64,000 bases of DNA, from the NCBI RefSeq assembly GCF_040545875.1, contig NZ_JBEPMR010000004.1. One strand, 5' to 3'. Positions 18,192 through 26,692 of the stretch are shown one piece after another; position 1 is the first letter of the stretch; each line of letters begins with the position of its first letter. The notes under the pieces are model-generated. The model was not told the DNA's origin. It saw only the letters and a list, made by a program, of their open reading frames with translations, and searched no databases. This DNA comes from Faecalicatena_A orotica (lineage in GTDB: Bacteria > Bacillota > Clostridia > Lachnospirales > Lachnospiraceae). Made by a program: the position numbers and the translations under genes.

Positions 18192-19616
18192 TCAGGCGAT
18201 TACAACCGGTTCAATATCAAGCAGACGGCAGACTTCCAGCAGTTCTTTCTTATATTTACCGGCTACACCACTGATATGGTTTGAATTAAATACGTCAATA
18301 AACTTTTCAATATCAAAGTCCGCCTTCATAAATGCTACCGGAAGCTGGTGTACCCCTCTTGCTTTCACAAAAGCATCCAGAATCTCTTTGGACGGTGTCA
18401 CAAACTCCGTCTCGATAATGAACATCTGATATTTTCCGTCCACCCTGCAAAGTCTGGCCATTGTCATCTCTCCTGCACTGGGGACGGTAAATGTAACAGC
18501 TCCGCCGGAAGGCCTGTTGGCTCTTCTGAGCTCGATGTTCTTCATATTCTTGCACCTTTCACAATGGCGTCCTGCATAATATGTACACATAGAACCACAG
18601 TTCGGCAGGTAAATCAGCTTTTCTTTATAACCAATATGGCTGACATCCGCAAACATGGTCGGCATACCTCCGGAAATCAGTTTCAAAATTTCCATAGAAA
18701 GCGCGCCGTCGGCATCTGCCTCACAGGAAATAGGGAATGGTTCAAAGTCACCGTCAGCATCATATCCGCCGTTTAACAATGCCGTTGAAATACACTGGGG
18801 TGCACGGAAATTTGTAAGATCTGGCATACATTTAATGGCCCCGAAATCCAGATGGCGGTCATTAATGATATCCTTTGTAGCCAGATAACAGGCCACCTGA
18901 TATTTCAGCCTTTCCTCTGTCAGCTTTTCATCATATCTTACTTCACCTACAGACTGAACGAGCCAGTTATATGTAGCATCAATGCGTTCCCCATCAATCG
19001 CTTCCGCTCTCCTGATGATTTCTTCATGGTCAATGTGGTCACTGTCAACCTGGAACAGCTTTTTCCACTGCATCGGGTCAAAACTTCCTGTATCAATTCC
19101 CAGAGAACGGCCGCCAATGAATCCGAAAATCTTTCCTTTCAGTTTCTCAACCGCTGCCGCCGCCCTGATATAAGGCATCATTTTTGTATCAAAAAGATTT
19201 GGGCGTTCTTCTGTAAAATCCTGCTGTATTCTCATATGCCTGTAGCCAATCTGATTTAAAGCCCCGCCTGAACCAAGCAGACCTACCGTACCGTGTGTCC
19301 CGGGGTCATCATTGGATAATAAAATCGTCGGCAGTCCCATATTGAGGACTCCTCTTACGACTCCATTAGGCCATGTCCAGCAAGGGATATAAGCGATAAA
19401 AACTTCCACACCCTTTTCCTTCAATTCAGCCGTCTGGCGATCGATCTCTTCTGCTGAGCGGGCTGCGATATCAAAGCTGAAGAGTTCCATATCCATCTCG
19501 CTAAAATAACTGACAGCCTTTGCCATGCGGACCGCTGTTTTTTCTTCATAGAGTACTTTGTATTCATGCTCTCGTGGGTCACTGAATGTAACCATACCGA
19601 CTTTTGGTAAACTCAT
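18192..19616 (-). CDS. L-fucose/L-arabinose isomerase-like protein (474 aa)
   Basis: The length and fold-level features match the fucose/arabinose isomerase superfamily: an N-terminal substrate-recognition half and a C-terminal half with the metal-site region around GAIKCMPDL, SCEADADGALSMEIL and the Cys-rich CERCKNMKN. Members interconvert aldoses and ketoses, but many homologues in acid-sugar operons have no assigned reaction. The start follows a GGAAGAG-type site. It is in the middle of the operon controlled by the 21.7-kb promoter. Function is inferred from family only. Confidence 0.82.
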   Translation of the reverse strand: MSLPKVGMVTFSDPREHEYKVLYEEKTAVRMAKAVSYFSEMDMELFSFDIAARSAEEIDRQTAELKEKGVEVFIAYIPCWTWPNGVVRGVLNMGLPTILLSNDDPGTHGTVGLLGSGGALNQIGYRHMRIQQDFTEERPNLFDTKMMPYIRAAAAVEKLKGKIFGFIGGRSLGIDTGSFDPMQWKKLFQVDSDHIDHEEIIRRAEAIDGERIDATYNWLVQSVGEVRYDEKLTEERLKYQVACYLATKDIINDRHLDFGAIKCMPDLTNFRAPQCISTALLNGGYDADGDFEPFPISCEADADGALSMEILKLISGGMPTMFADVSHIGYKEKLIYLPNCGSMCTYYAGRHCERCKNMKNIELRRANRPSGGAVTFTVPSAGEMTMARLCRVDGKYQMFIIETEFVTPSKEILDAFVKARGVHQLPVAFMKADFDIEKFIDVFNSNHISGVAGKYKKELLEVCRLLDIEPVVIA

Positions 19617-19642
19617 AATCTCTTCCCTGTCCTTCCTGAAAT

Positions 19643-20464
19643 TTATTGAAGCTGCATTAGCTTTTCATACTCCTCATCCGTAACTGTCTTGTATCCCGGT
19701 GTAGGGAATGCCTGGAATCCTCTTCCACCGTCTATGAAAATAGACTGTCCATACACAAAATCTGAATCCTCACAAGCCAGGAAAACAGCAAGCCTGCCGC
19801 ATTCATTCGGACTTCCGATACGTCCGATCGGTGTTCTGGAAAGTACCGTGTTAAATAACTGCGGATCTGATCCCACACGTCTCATCAGCTCGCTCTCGAT
19901 TGGTCCCGGACACATTGCGTTGACTTTTATGTTATATGGCGTCAGAGCAACTGCCTGTACTTTAGTAAGCTGGCTGACACCGCCTTTACTTGTCGTGTAG
20001 CACATCTGGCTGTCCAGTGCAAGGTACACATTCACAGAAGATACATTTACAATTGCGCCGCTTTCTCCCTGCTTTGCCATCTGCCTTGCAGCAATCTGGC
20101 CGCCGAAGAATACACCTTTTAAATTCACGCCCATGATCCGCTCATACTGTTCCTCTGTAATATCGAGATAATGCGTTTTTTTAGAATCATTTGTGCCTGC
20201 ATTTGCAACAAATATATCTAATCTTCCGAATTTATCAACTGTCTTATCGACAAGCATCTGATTGTCCTCGATAGAAGAAACATCTGCCGGCAGGTACAAT
20301 ACCTCTCCCAGTCTGCTCAATTCCTTCTGGGCGCTGAGACCTTCCTCCTGATTTCTGGAGCAGATCGTAATCTTAGCCCCTTCCTTCAGAAATTCCTCTG
20401 CGATCCCGTATCCAATCCCTTTGCTTCCACCGGTAATAATTGCTACTTTATCTTTTAATTTCAT
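19643..20464 (-). CDS. SDR family NAD(P)-dependent oxidoreductase (273 aa)
   Basis: A classical short-chain dehydrogenase. The cofactor loop is TGGSKGIGYG (about 11-20), NAG lies in VANAGTND, the catalytic Ser in NVSSVN and the YxxxK motif is YTTSKGG. The start at 20464 follows AAGGAG by 9 bases. An open extension to 20518 overlaps the preceding gene. It is the second dehydrogenase of the operon and probably oxidises a sugar or sugar-acid hydroxyl. The ASP-free cofactor region does not settle NAD versus NADP. Confidence 0.9.
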   Translation of the reverse strand: MKLKDKVAIITGGSKGIGYGIAEEFLKEGAKITICSRNQEEGLSAQKELSRLGEVLYLPADVSSIEDNQMLVDKTVDKFGRLDIFVANAGTNDSKKTHYLDITEEQYERIMGVNLKGVFFGGQIAARQMAKQGESGAIVNVSSVNVYLALDSQMCYTTSKGGVSQLTKVQAVALTPYNIKVNAMCPGPIESELMRRVGSDPQLFNTVLSRTPIGRIGSPNECGRLAVFLACEDSDFVYGQSIFIDGGRGFQAFPTPGYKTVTDEEYEKLMQLQ

Positions 20465-20481
20465 AACTGCTGCTCCTTCTA

Positions 20482-21546
20482 TTAACGTAAAATTGTTAAA
20501 GGTGCCTTGACATCGCATTCCTTTGCAAGTTCCATCAGTTCCTCATAGGTAGTAACCGGTACCGGAATACCGCTCTCACGCCGTTCCAGCTCCTTACGGT
20601 ATTCGATCTCACCGGGAAGCAGCATTTCAGCGCCCTCCTGCCACATCGGCGTTGCCTTGAGATTATCCTTGAACAGCTTCATTCTCTCCTGCATCATTTC
20701 TTTTGAAATAATCTTAGAAATATCAAGTGCGATGAAAAAGTGTCCTGTCAGGCTTGGATCTTCAGGGTTTGCATACATGCTCTTCATTTCTTTAGAAAAG
20801 ACACCGCCTGTGATCACTCCTGATAAAATATCCACTACGTAAGACAATCCCAATCCTTTATGTCCGCCCATCGGGAGCAAATATCCATCAAAAGCTTTTT
20901 GCGGATCATCTGTCGGCCTGCCTTCCTTATCTGTTGCCCAGTCCATCGGAATTTTCTCTTTTTTCTTAATTGCAAGTGTCAGTTTGCCGCCTGCAACCAC
21001 GGATAAAGATATATCTAACACAAAAGGAAATTCTGCATAAGTTGGTACCGCGAATGCAATCGGGTTATTGCCCGTTACCGGAACGCTTGCTCCGGGTGCA
21101 ACGATCAGCGGCTTAACATTGGTCATCGCAATCCCGATCATCCCCTGCTCTGCTGCCATTCTCGCATATAAGGCGCCCGCACCGAAATGATTACTGTTAA
21201 TCACTCCACATGCGGCAATCCCGGTCTTTCTTGCATTATCAATAGCTCTTTGCATTCCGGCTCTTGCTCCGATGAAGCCCGCCGCTGCATCAGCATCCAG
21301 AACTTCCAGATTTTGCTCCCCACGGACTACTTTGATATTCGGGCGTATATTAATTGCGCCGTTTTTCATTCTCTTTACATATGCAGGAATTCTGATAACC
21401 CCATGTGAGTCAATTCCCCAATAGTTCGTCTGCACAAGCGCATTTGCATGAAATGCTGCATCATCTTCAGGCATTCCTGCCTTTTCGAAGAGCTGCTGCG
21501 CAAACGTAGTCAGTTCTTCCCCATTAACCAAATATGTATTAGCCAA
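20482..21546 (-). CDS. Malate/L-lactate/ureidoglycolate dehydrogenase family (Ldh_2, 354 aa)
   Basis: A Rossmann-less NAD(P)H-dependent 2-oxoacid reductase of the YiaK/ComC type. GIDSHGVIRIPAYV (about 44-57) contains the catalytic His. NSNHFGAGALYA, VAPGASVPVTGNNPIAFAVP and GGHKGLGLS follow in family order. Relatives act on 2,3-diketogulonate, malate, ureidoglycolate and other 2-hydroxyacids. As first gene of the operon it is directly behind the 21.7-kb promoter and operator. Confidence 0.9.
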   Translation of the reverse strand: MANTYLVNGEELTTFAQQLFEKAGMPEDDAAFHANALVQTNYWGIDSHGVIRIPAYVKRMKNGAINIRPNIKVVRGEQNLEVLDADAAAGFIGARAGMQRAIDNARKTGIAACGVINSNHFGAGALYARMAAEQGMIGIAMTNVKPLIVAPGASVPVTGNNPIAFAVPTYAEFPFVLDISLSVVAGGKLTLAIKKKEKIPMDWATDKEGRPTDDPQKAFDGYLLPMGGHKGLGLSYVVDILSGVITGGVFSKEMKSMYANPEDPSLTGHFFIALDISKIISKEMMQERMKLFKDNLKATPMWQEGAEMLLPGEIEYRKELERRESGIPVPVTTYEELMELAKECDVKAPLTILR

Positions 21547-21691
21547 CTTAAATTCCTCCTTTTCCCATGTTTACATAGTGAATACCTTTTCTTTCAACTC
21601 TTTGTTTTCGTCATATTCAGGTGTTTTTTCCTGCTTTTCTACGTATTATTGTGCGTTTTTTGTGTTGTGTACGTTATTTTTTATTCGCATT

Positions 21692-21709
21692 AATGAATAC
21701 GTATTCATT
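21692..21709. promoter_or_regulatory. LacI-type operator (perfect 18-bp palindrome)
   Basis: AATGAATACGTATTCATT is a perfect palindrome with the central CG step typical of LacI-family operators. It starts about 13 bases downstream of the -10 box of the acid-sugar operon promoter. The same sequence recurs at 26633 and, with small changes, at 26339. Confidence 0.85.
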
Positions 21710-21721
21710 TGACTTGTGTTT

Positions 21722-21751
21722 ATTATATTCCATATTCCCATGATTAGTCAA
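21722..21751 (-). promoter_or_regulatory. Promoter of the acid-sugar catabolic operon
   Basis: TTGACT (21746-21751) and TATAAT (21722-21727) on the minus strand with an 18-base spacer, followed by the LacI-type operator at 21692-21709. The leader to the first gene is about 170 bases. Confidence 0.75.
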
Positions 21752-21860
21752 TAAATAAATTATTTTCTTTCGATATTCAGTAGATTTACTCAAATTAAAT
21801 CTGATTTTTTTGTCTATATTGTCCATCATCTCATTTCTATTCATCATTCAATGCATTTTT

Positions 21861-21876
21861 CTGTATTCGTATTCAC
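21861..21876. promoter_or_regulatory. Degenerate operator-like site before the lacI gene
   Basis: One half, CGTATTCA, matches the operator exactly and the other half matches at about five of eight positions. It lies some 75 bases before the lacI start codon and upstream of a weak TTGCTA/TATTCT promoter candidate (21885-21913, 17-base spacer), so it may allow autoregulation. Confidence 0.35.
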
Positions 21877-21949
21877 CCTCTTACTTGCTAAGTTTCCAGA
21901 TATATGTTATTCTTATTTTAAGTATAACAAGACAGGAGGTACAAAAGAG

Positions 21950-22996
21950 ATGAGTACACAAGAACCGGCAGGCAAACAAGCGAATTCCGGCAGAACCAAT
22001 AATAGAAGCACCCGCAACACCTCTATTGACGTCGCAAAATTAGCAGGGGTATCACAGGCAACTGTCTCCAGGGCTTTTAATCCCTCCTCTAAAATGAGTC
22101 CCGAGACCCGCAGGAAGGTTCTTGATGCTGCCGAAGCTTTGAAATATGCACCCGATGCAATCGCAAGAAGCCTGATTTCAAACAGCACCAACATCGTTGC
22201 TGTCATTATGCAGAATCCCATGAACCCTTTCTACGCAAAAGCGCTCACCAAATTGTCCATTCAGCTGCGCTCATTCGGAAAGCAGATTCTATATTTTTAC
22301 CTAGATGATCCCGACAACCTGCATGAGATAATCAATCAGGTTCTTCAGTACAGAGTAGACGGAGTCATTATTACTTCCGTATCCCTGACCAGTAATCTGG
22401 CGGATATATGTTTTGATTTCGGCGTCCCCGTTGTCCTCTTCAACCGCCATACCAACAGTCCTCAGGTTCAGGCGGTCTGCTGCGACAATATACAGGCCGG
22501 CAGAGACTGTGCAGACTATTTTTTTATGAAGGGATACCGAAAATTCGCATTCATAGGCGGTTACGACAAAGTATCAACCAGCCACGACAGGAAGACCGGA
22601 TTTTTGGCCAGACTGAAAGAACGTGGGATACAAAATGCCAAGGTTTATCATTCAGAATTTGCTTACGAAGCTGGTCAGGAAGCCTTCCGGCATCTGATCA
22701 AAGATATGGGGACTCCCCCGGAAGCCATTTTCTGCGCCAGTGACCTTATCTGTGCCGGTGTTATGGACAGTGCACGTTTTGAATACCACTACCGAATCCC
22801 GGAAGATATCGCTATGATTGGTTTTGATGATATCCAACTGGCATCCTACGCCTCCTACAATATGACATCTTTTGTACAGCCAATGGATGAAATGATTGCG
22901 AAAATCTGTGAGCTGATCATGGCCCCCGAAAAAAATAATATCCAGCCTAATCTCACCTTGTTCCCTTGTACACTCATTACACGGTCTACTGCTTAG
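21950..22996 (+). CDS. LacI family transcriptional regulator (348 aa)
   Basis: A DNA-binding repressor with an effector-binding periplasmic-binding-protein fold. After a polar N-terminal tail, SIDVAKLAGVSQATVSRAFN gives the helix-turn-helix and a hinge helix follows near DAIARSLIS. The C-terminal domain runs from about 85 on, with GFDDIQLASY. The start at 21950 has GGAGG 10 bases upstream. An in-frame ATG at 21851 has no such site. It is divergent from the catabolic operon and convergent with the TRAP genes. The shared palindrome at three promoters is the likely binding site. Confidence 0.93.
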   Translation: MSTQEPAGKQANSGRTNNRSTRNTSIDVAKLAGVSQATVSRAFNPSSKMSPETRRKVLDAAEALKYAPDAIARSLISNSTNIVAVIMQNPMNPFYAKALTKLSIQLRSFGKQILYFYLDDPDNLHEIINQVLQYRVDGVIITSVSLTSNLADICFDFGVPVVLFNRHTNSPQVQAVCCDNIQAGRDCADYFFMKGYRKFAFIGGYDKVSTSHDRKTGFLARLKERGIQNAKVYHSEFAYEAGQEAFRHLIKDMGTPPEAIFCASDLICAGVMDSARFEYHYRIPEDIAMIGFDDIQLASYASYNMTSFVQPMDEMIAKICELIMAPEKNNIQPNLTLFPCTLITRSTA

Positions 22997-23010
22997 TGTG
23001 TCAGGAAGCA

Positions 23011-23063
23011 AAAAAGGAGCGCTGTTTCACAGATGCAAAACGTCTGTGAAACAGCGCTCCTTT
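23011..23063. terminator. Bidirectional terminator between lacI and the TRAP genes
   Basis: A perfect 18-bp stem, beginning GGAGCGCTGTTTCAC at 23016 and closing at 23060, has a 9-base loop. Six As precede it and TTT follows, so it can stop transcripts from both directions. Confidence 0.88.
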
Positions 23064-23151
23064 CTCCCTATCCCGCCTACATTCATCAATTAACCGAAAT
23101 ACAGTTCAGTCTGAGGAATCCTAAATCTTTTTCCCTGGTTAATAGGCATCT

Positions 23152-24438
23152 CTACATAACTCCGAGCGCCTTCGGCAGGGCCAGTGAAATCTGCGGAATA
23201 TATGTAATCAAAAGCAGCAATATGATCATAACCCCAATCCAGGGCCATATCTTCTTAACTAGCCGGTCAAAGGATATCTCACCCACCTGACTGGCCATGA
23301 ACAGATTTGCTCCAAGCGGCGGTGTAATGAACCCTATCGAAAGATTCATAACAACGATAATACCAAAATGTACAGGATTTACGCCCAGTAATGTTACAAT
23401 CGGAAGTAATATCGGTGTTAGAATAATAATAGCTGCATTCGTTTCCATAAATGTTCCAACGATCAGGAGCAGTATATTGATCAGCAGAAGAACCAGAAGC
23501 TTGCTGCTTGTCAGACTTAAGATCGCATTTGCAATTGTTGCAGGAACCTGTGAAATTGTCAGAATTCGTCCAAATCCTGTTGAAATCCCAATAATAATCA
23601 GTACTGGTGCACACATTAACACAGAGCGGTATACAAGATACACCAAATCAGACAACTTGATTTCTTTATATACAAAAAGACCTATAATTACACCATATAC
23701 ACCTGCAACTGCTGCCGCCTCGGTAGGTGTGAAGATACCGCCGTAAATCCCTCCCAGAATGATAACAGGGATCATAAGTCCCGGGATTGCATCAAGAATA
23801 ATCTTTCCGACTTCTTTAAAAGTATATCTTCGGCTGTCGCCCTTATAACCGTGCTTTTTCGAATAAATTACAGAGTAGATGATCAATCCGATACCAATCA
23901 GAAAGCCCGGTACAATTCCTGCCATAAACAGTCCGCTGATTGAGGCACCTGCAGCCACTGCATACACGACCATACATACACTGGGAGGAATAATAACCCC
24001 CACTGTTCCCGCCGTTGCAACAAGGGCACTGGAGTATCCCTTATCGTATCCATGCTGCACCATTGTCGGGATCATAATCAATCCTATAGCTGCAACTGCC
24101 GCTGACCCCGTTCCTGCGATCGCAGCAAAAAACAGAGATGTCACAATCGTCACAATTCCCAAGCCTCCTGTAAAGCGTCCGGTAAATACGCTCGCCACAT
24201 TGATCAGCCTCTTGGATATGCCGCCTTTTCCCATCACCTCACCCGCAAATGTAAAAAGTGGAACTGCCATCAGCGGGAAGGAATTCAGTCCCTGCATCAT
24301 AGACTGCACAAATGTCTCCATACTAATCGGACTTGCAGCTGCAATTGTCACCAGAGATGACATCCCCAGACTAATACCGATTGGCAATGACATAAGCAAG
24401 AACACAACCAAAGAGATAAATAATATTCCTGATATCAT
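23152..24438 (-). CDS. TRAP transporter large permease, DctM family (428 aa)
   Basis: The 12-segment membrane component of a tripartite ATP-independent periplasmic transporter. It drives sodium-coupled uptake of a carboxylated substrate captured by the binding protein. The whole chain is hydrophobic, with the family elements GKGGISKRLINVAS, GTGSAAVAAIGLI and FTPTEAAAVAGVYG. It ends the three-gene unit and starts 4 bases after DctQ. The setting implies a sugar acid as substrate. Confidence 0.93.
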   Translation of the reverse strand: MISGILFISLVVFLLMSLPIGISLGMSSLVTIAAASPISMETFVQSMMQGLNSFPLMAVPLFTFAGEVMGKGGISKRLINVASVFTGRFTGGLGIVTIVTSLFFAAIAGTGSAAVAAIGLIMIPTMVQHGYDKGYSSALVATAGTVGVIIPPSVCMVVYAVAAGASISGLFMAGIVPGFLIGIGLIIYSVIYSKKHGYKGDSRRYTFKEVGKIILDAIPGLMIPVIILGGIYGGIFTPTEAAAVAGVYGVIIGLFVYKEIKLSDLVYLVYRSVLMCAPVLIIIGISTGFGRILTISQVPATIANAILSLTSSKLLVLLLINILLLIVGTFMETNAAIIILTPILLPIVTLLGVNPVHFGIIVVMNLSIGFITPPLGANLFMASQVGEISFDRLVKKIWPWIGVMIILLLLITYIPQISLALPKALGVM

Positions 24439-24441
24439 ATT

Positions 24442-25050
24442 CTATTCCCCCAATCCTATTTTTTCTTCCATCCCAGCTTCCAGTTCTTCCATTTTATCTT
24501 TCACTGCTGGTTCAAAGCAGATTTTATTGTTTTCATAAAAAACACCGTCATAGTTAACAAAACGTTCCAGTGGAGCTTTCCAGTTCATCAGCTTCCATAC
24601 AATGATCTGAATATTTCTGACAACCATCATAAAGAATCCAAGAGCCCCCGCCAGATACAGGACATTATAGTTCCAGGGCACTGCTGTCAGCTTATCATGA
24701 TATTTTGCCGCATCCAGACATAGACTGACCACAGCCTTTAGACCATAAGCGGTAAAAATGAAGAAAAGTATATCACAGATCAGAAGCACTACTTTTTGTA
24801 CCTTTTCTGAGAACTTTCCCGTCAAAAATCCGACACGCACATGACGGCTGTTTCTGGTCAGATAACCAAAGCTTGAAAATGACATCCATACGAAAAATAT
24901 TCGCGCCACCTCTTCCCCCCATGAAAAACCGCTTTTTAATACAAACCTTAGAAATACCTGAACAGTAACGAGCAGTATCATCATAGAAAAAAATATGACC
25001 ATCAGAATTGCCTCAAAATTAACATCCATCCAATGTATTAGTTTCTTCAT
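24442..25050 (-). CDS. TRAP transporter small permease, DctQ family (202 aa)
   Basis: The four-helix small membrane subunit of the TRAP system. Hydrophobic segments fall at about 14-35, 47-65, 85-107 and 128-150, with the family motif FSWGEEVARIFFVWMSF partly visible (EEVARIFFVW). The C-terminal 45 residues are polar and acidic, longer than usual for DctQ. It lies between the binding protein (14 bases) and DctM genes. Confidence 0.91.
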   Translation of the reverse strand: MKKLIHWMDVNFEAILMVIFFSMMILLVTVQVFLRFVLKSGFSWGEEVARIFFVWMSFSSFGYLTRNSRHVRVGFLTGKFSEKVQKVVLLICDILFFIFTAYGLKAVVSLCLDAAKYHDKLTAVPWNYNVLYLAGALGFFMMVVRNIQIIVWKLMNWKAPLERFVNYDGVFYENNKICFEPAVKDKMEELEAGMEEKIGLGE

Positions 25051-25063
25051 CCTGATTCCTCCA

Positions 25064-26095
25064 TTATTCCTGGCGCTCTGCTTTTACAGCTACCATCAGC
25101 ATATCGTAAGTCTCTTCTCCACACTGTGACACAATGTCCTGCCTGATTGCCGCATTCATTGTCTCTCCCATTGCTCTTCTGGCCTCGATATCCACTTCAT
25201 TGATTTGAAAGCCGCTGTCAGCCAGTTTACTGAGCGTCTCCTCCTCTGTTTTGTCAGCAAGCTCCCAATTATAATCAATCGCCTCCCGGGCACAGCTTAA
25301 AATAATCTCTCTATCCTCCTCTGAAAGCGAGTTCATAAAGTCTTTATTTGCATACCACAAGAAGTTAGTAAATACATGCTTTGTCAAAGACCAGTAAGTT
25401 TGTGCCTCATAAAATTTTTCCGTGTAAAAACTGTTCGTTGCACACTCCTGGCCGTCTAATAATTTCTGCTGCAGAGATGTAAACAGTTCATTCCAACTTA
25501 CGCTTGTAGTGTTCACCCCCAAAGATTCCCATGCCTTAATCTGAATTGGGTTATACCCCCTGATCTTTAAGCCCTTAAGATCTTCCGCACTGTTGATTGG
25601 ACGTTTGCTATTCGAGAAATTCCTAAATCCCAGTTCCATATATCCAATCCCTTCCAGATTCATACGGTCTAAAGGTTCCATCATTTTCTTGCCGGCTTCA
25701 CTTTCAAATACTCGTTTTGCATGATCCGTATCATCAAACATATAAAAACTTTCCCATGCAGCAAATTCAGGTATCGCCTGCGTAAAGTTACTTGTTGTTG
25801 AGCCACTCATTTCTATATCTCCCCTGCGGCATTGTTCAAAAGTGTCCTGTACGCTGCCCATCTCGCCTCCGGGAAAGAGTACTATATCAATTCTCCCATC
25901 TGATTTCTCTTCCACTAACTCTTCAAATTTTAAGAATGCTTTATGCAGCGGTGTATTTACATTATTATCATGTGCAAGCCTTACTGTTATCACTGCATCT
26001 TCTGCTTTTGATGTACCGGCACATCCGCTTAACATCCCAGCTGTAAGCGATATACCAAGCAGTACCGCCACTATTTTTACGGATTTCTTTTTCAT
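25064..26095 (-). CDS. TRAP transporter substrate-binding lipoprotein, DctP family (343 aa)
   Basis: The extracytoplasmic solute receptor. The N terminus is a lipoprotein signal (MKKKSVKIVAVLLGIS, then lipobox LSGC), so in this monoderm it is membrane-anchored. The mature part has the DctP features LAHDNNVNTPLHKAFLKFEE (in part), FPGGEMGS and LKGLKIRGYNPIQ, including the Arg that binds the substrate carboxylate. The start at 26095 has GGAGG 10 bases upstream, and an open extension to 26134 is rejected. It is the first gene after the operator-bearing promoter at 26.37 kb. Confidence 0.93.
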   Translation of the reverse strand: MKKKSVKIVAVLLGISLTAGMLSGCAGTSKAEDAVITVRLAHDNNVNTPLHKAFLKFEELVEEKSDGRIDIVLFPGGEMGSVQDTFEQCRRGDIEMSGSTTSNFTQAIPEFAAWESFYMFDDTDHAKRVFESEAGKKMMEPLDRMNLEGIGYMELGFRNFSNSKRPINSAEDLKGLKIRGYNPIQIKAWESLGVNTTSVSWNELFTSLQQKLLDGQECATNSFYTEKFYEAQTYWSLTKHVFTNFLWYANKDFMNSLSEEDREIILSCAREAIDYNWELADKTEEETLSKLADSGFQINEVDIEARRAMGETMNAAIRQDIVSQCGEETYDMLMVAVKAERQE

Positions 26096-26242
26096 AAGGG
26101 CATTTCCTCCATCCTGTAAGATAAGAAATAACATAGTCCTTTTCTTATCTTTAACTATAAGTTAATATGAAGCATTTTGTACACTCTTTTTATCTACATT
26201 TTCCCATTTAAACGGCTCCTTCCTAAAATAACTATAGTAAAT

Positions 26243-26258
26243 TTGCATACGTATTCTT
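26243..26258. promoter_or_regulatory. Secondary, weaker LacI-type operator
   Basis: TTGCATACGTATTCTT keeps the central ATACGTAT and most flanking bases of the 18-bp operator. It is centred 97 bases downstream of the main TRAP operator in the dctP leader. Two sites at this distance could support looping by a tetrameric repressor. Confidence 0.45.
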
Positions 26259-26338
26259 ATTTATGTCTATTTTTCTTTGTATTTGGCTTTTATTTTTTAA
26301 TATTTTTGTGCTTTATACCCATTTTACTGCACGTTAAT

Positions 26339-26356
26339 CGTGAATACGTATGCATT
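26339..26356. promoter_or_regulatory. LacI-type operator of the TRAP operon
   Basis: The site contains TGAATACGTATGCATT, three mismatches from the perfect 18-bp palindrome. It begins 13 bases downstream of the -10 box of the TRAP promoter, the same geometry as at the catabolic operon. Confidence 0.8.
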
Positions 26357-26368
26357 TGAATTGAATTT

Positions 26369-26397
26369 ATTATATGATTCCCTCATGGTTTTGTCAA
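26369..26397 (-). promoter_or_regulatory. Promoter of the TRAP operon
   Basis: Consensus TTGACA (26392-26397) and TATAAT (26369-26374) on the minus strand with a 17-base spacer. The leader to dctP is about 265 bases. The 600-base gap 26096-26692 holds only this promoter, its operators and the divergent promoter at 26.59 kb. Confidence 0.85.
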
Positions 26398-26590
26398 TTA
26401 TATTTTTTATTTTGATTATTTTTTGTGGATTTTTCACATATTCCAACCATATTAAGTCATTTCCACCTTTCCTCTTCAGAAGTATTGAACCGCTGTAGTA
26501 CGTTAGACGAAATACCTTTTTAACTAATTATGTACAAACGATCATTTTCAGTAATTTAAACCAAACCATATGCTCTGATTATCTTTTTTC

Positions 26591-26619
26591 TTGACAAATC
26601 TGTAAAAGAATGGTAGGTT
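26591..26619 (+). promoter_or_regulatory. Promoter of the UroD-like gene
   Basis: TTGACA (26591-26596) is followed after 17 bases by a weak TAGGTT -10 box (26614-26619). The operator at 26633-26650 begins 13 bases further on, matching the other two promoters. Confidence 0.6.
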
Positions 26620-26632
26620 AAATTTAGAGACG

Positions 26633-26650
26633 TATGAATACGTATTCATT
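26633..26650. promoter_or_regulatory. LacI-type operator of the UroD-like gene
   Basis: ATGAATACGTATTCAT (26634-26649) is a perfect 16-bp palindrome identical to the core of the 21.69-kb operator. It places the UroD-like gene in the same regulon as the TRAP transporter and catabolic operon. Confidence 0.85.
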
Positions 26651-26692
26651 ACTGTGTTATGTACCTGTGCAATTATAAAAAGGAGGATTATT

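Noticed and set aside
23879..24538. Long open frame (219 codons) opposite the TRAP genes
   Set aside because: It is the antisense shadow of dctM and dctQ, rich in Ile, Pro and Thr with no family features and no ribosome site.
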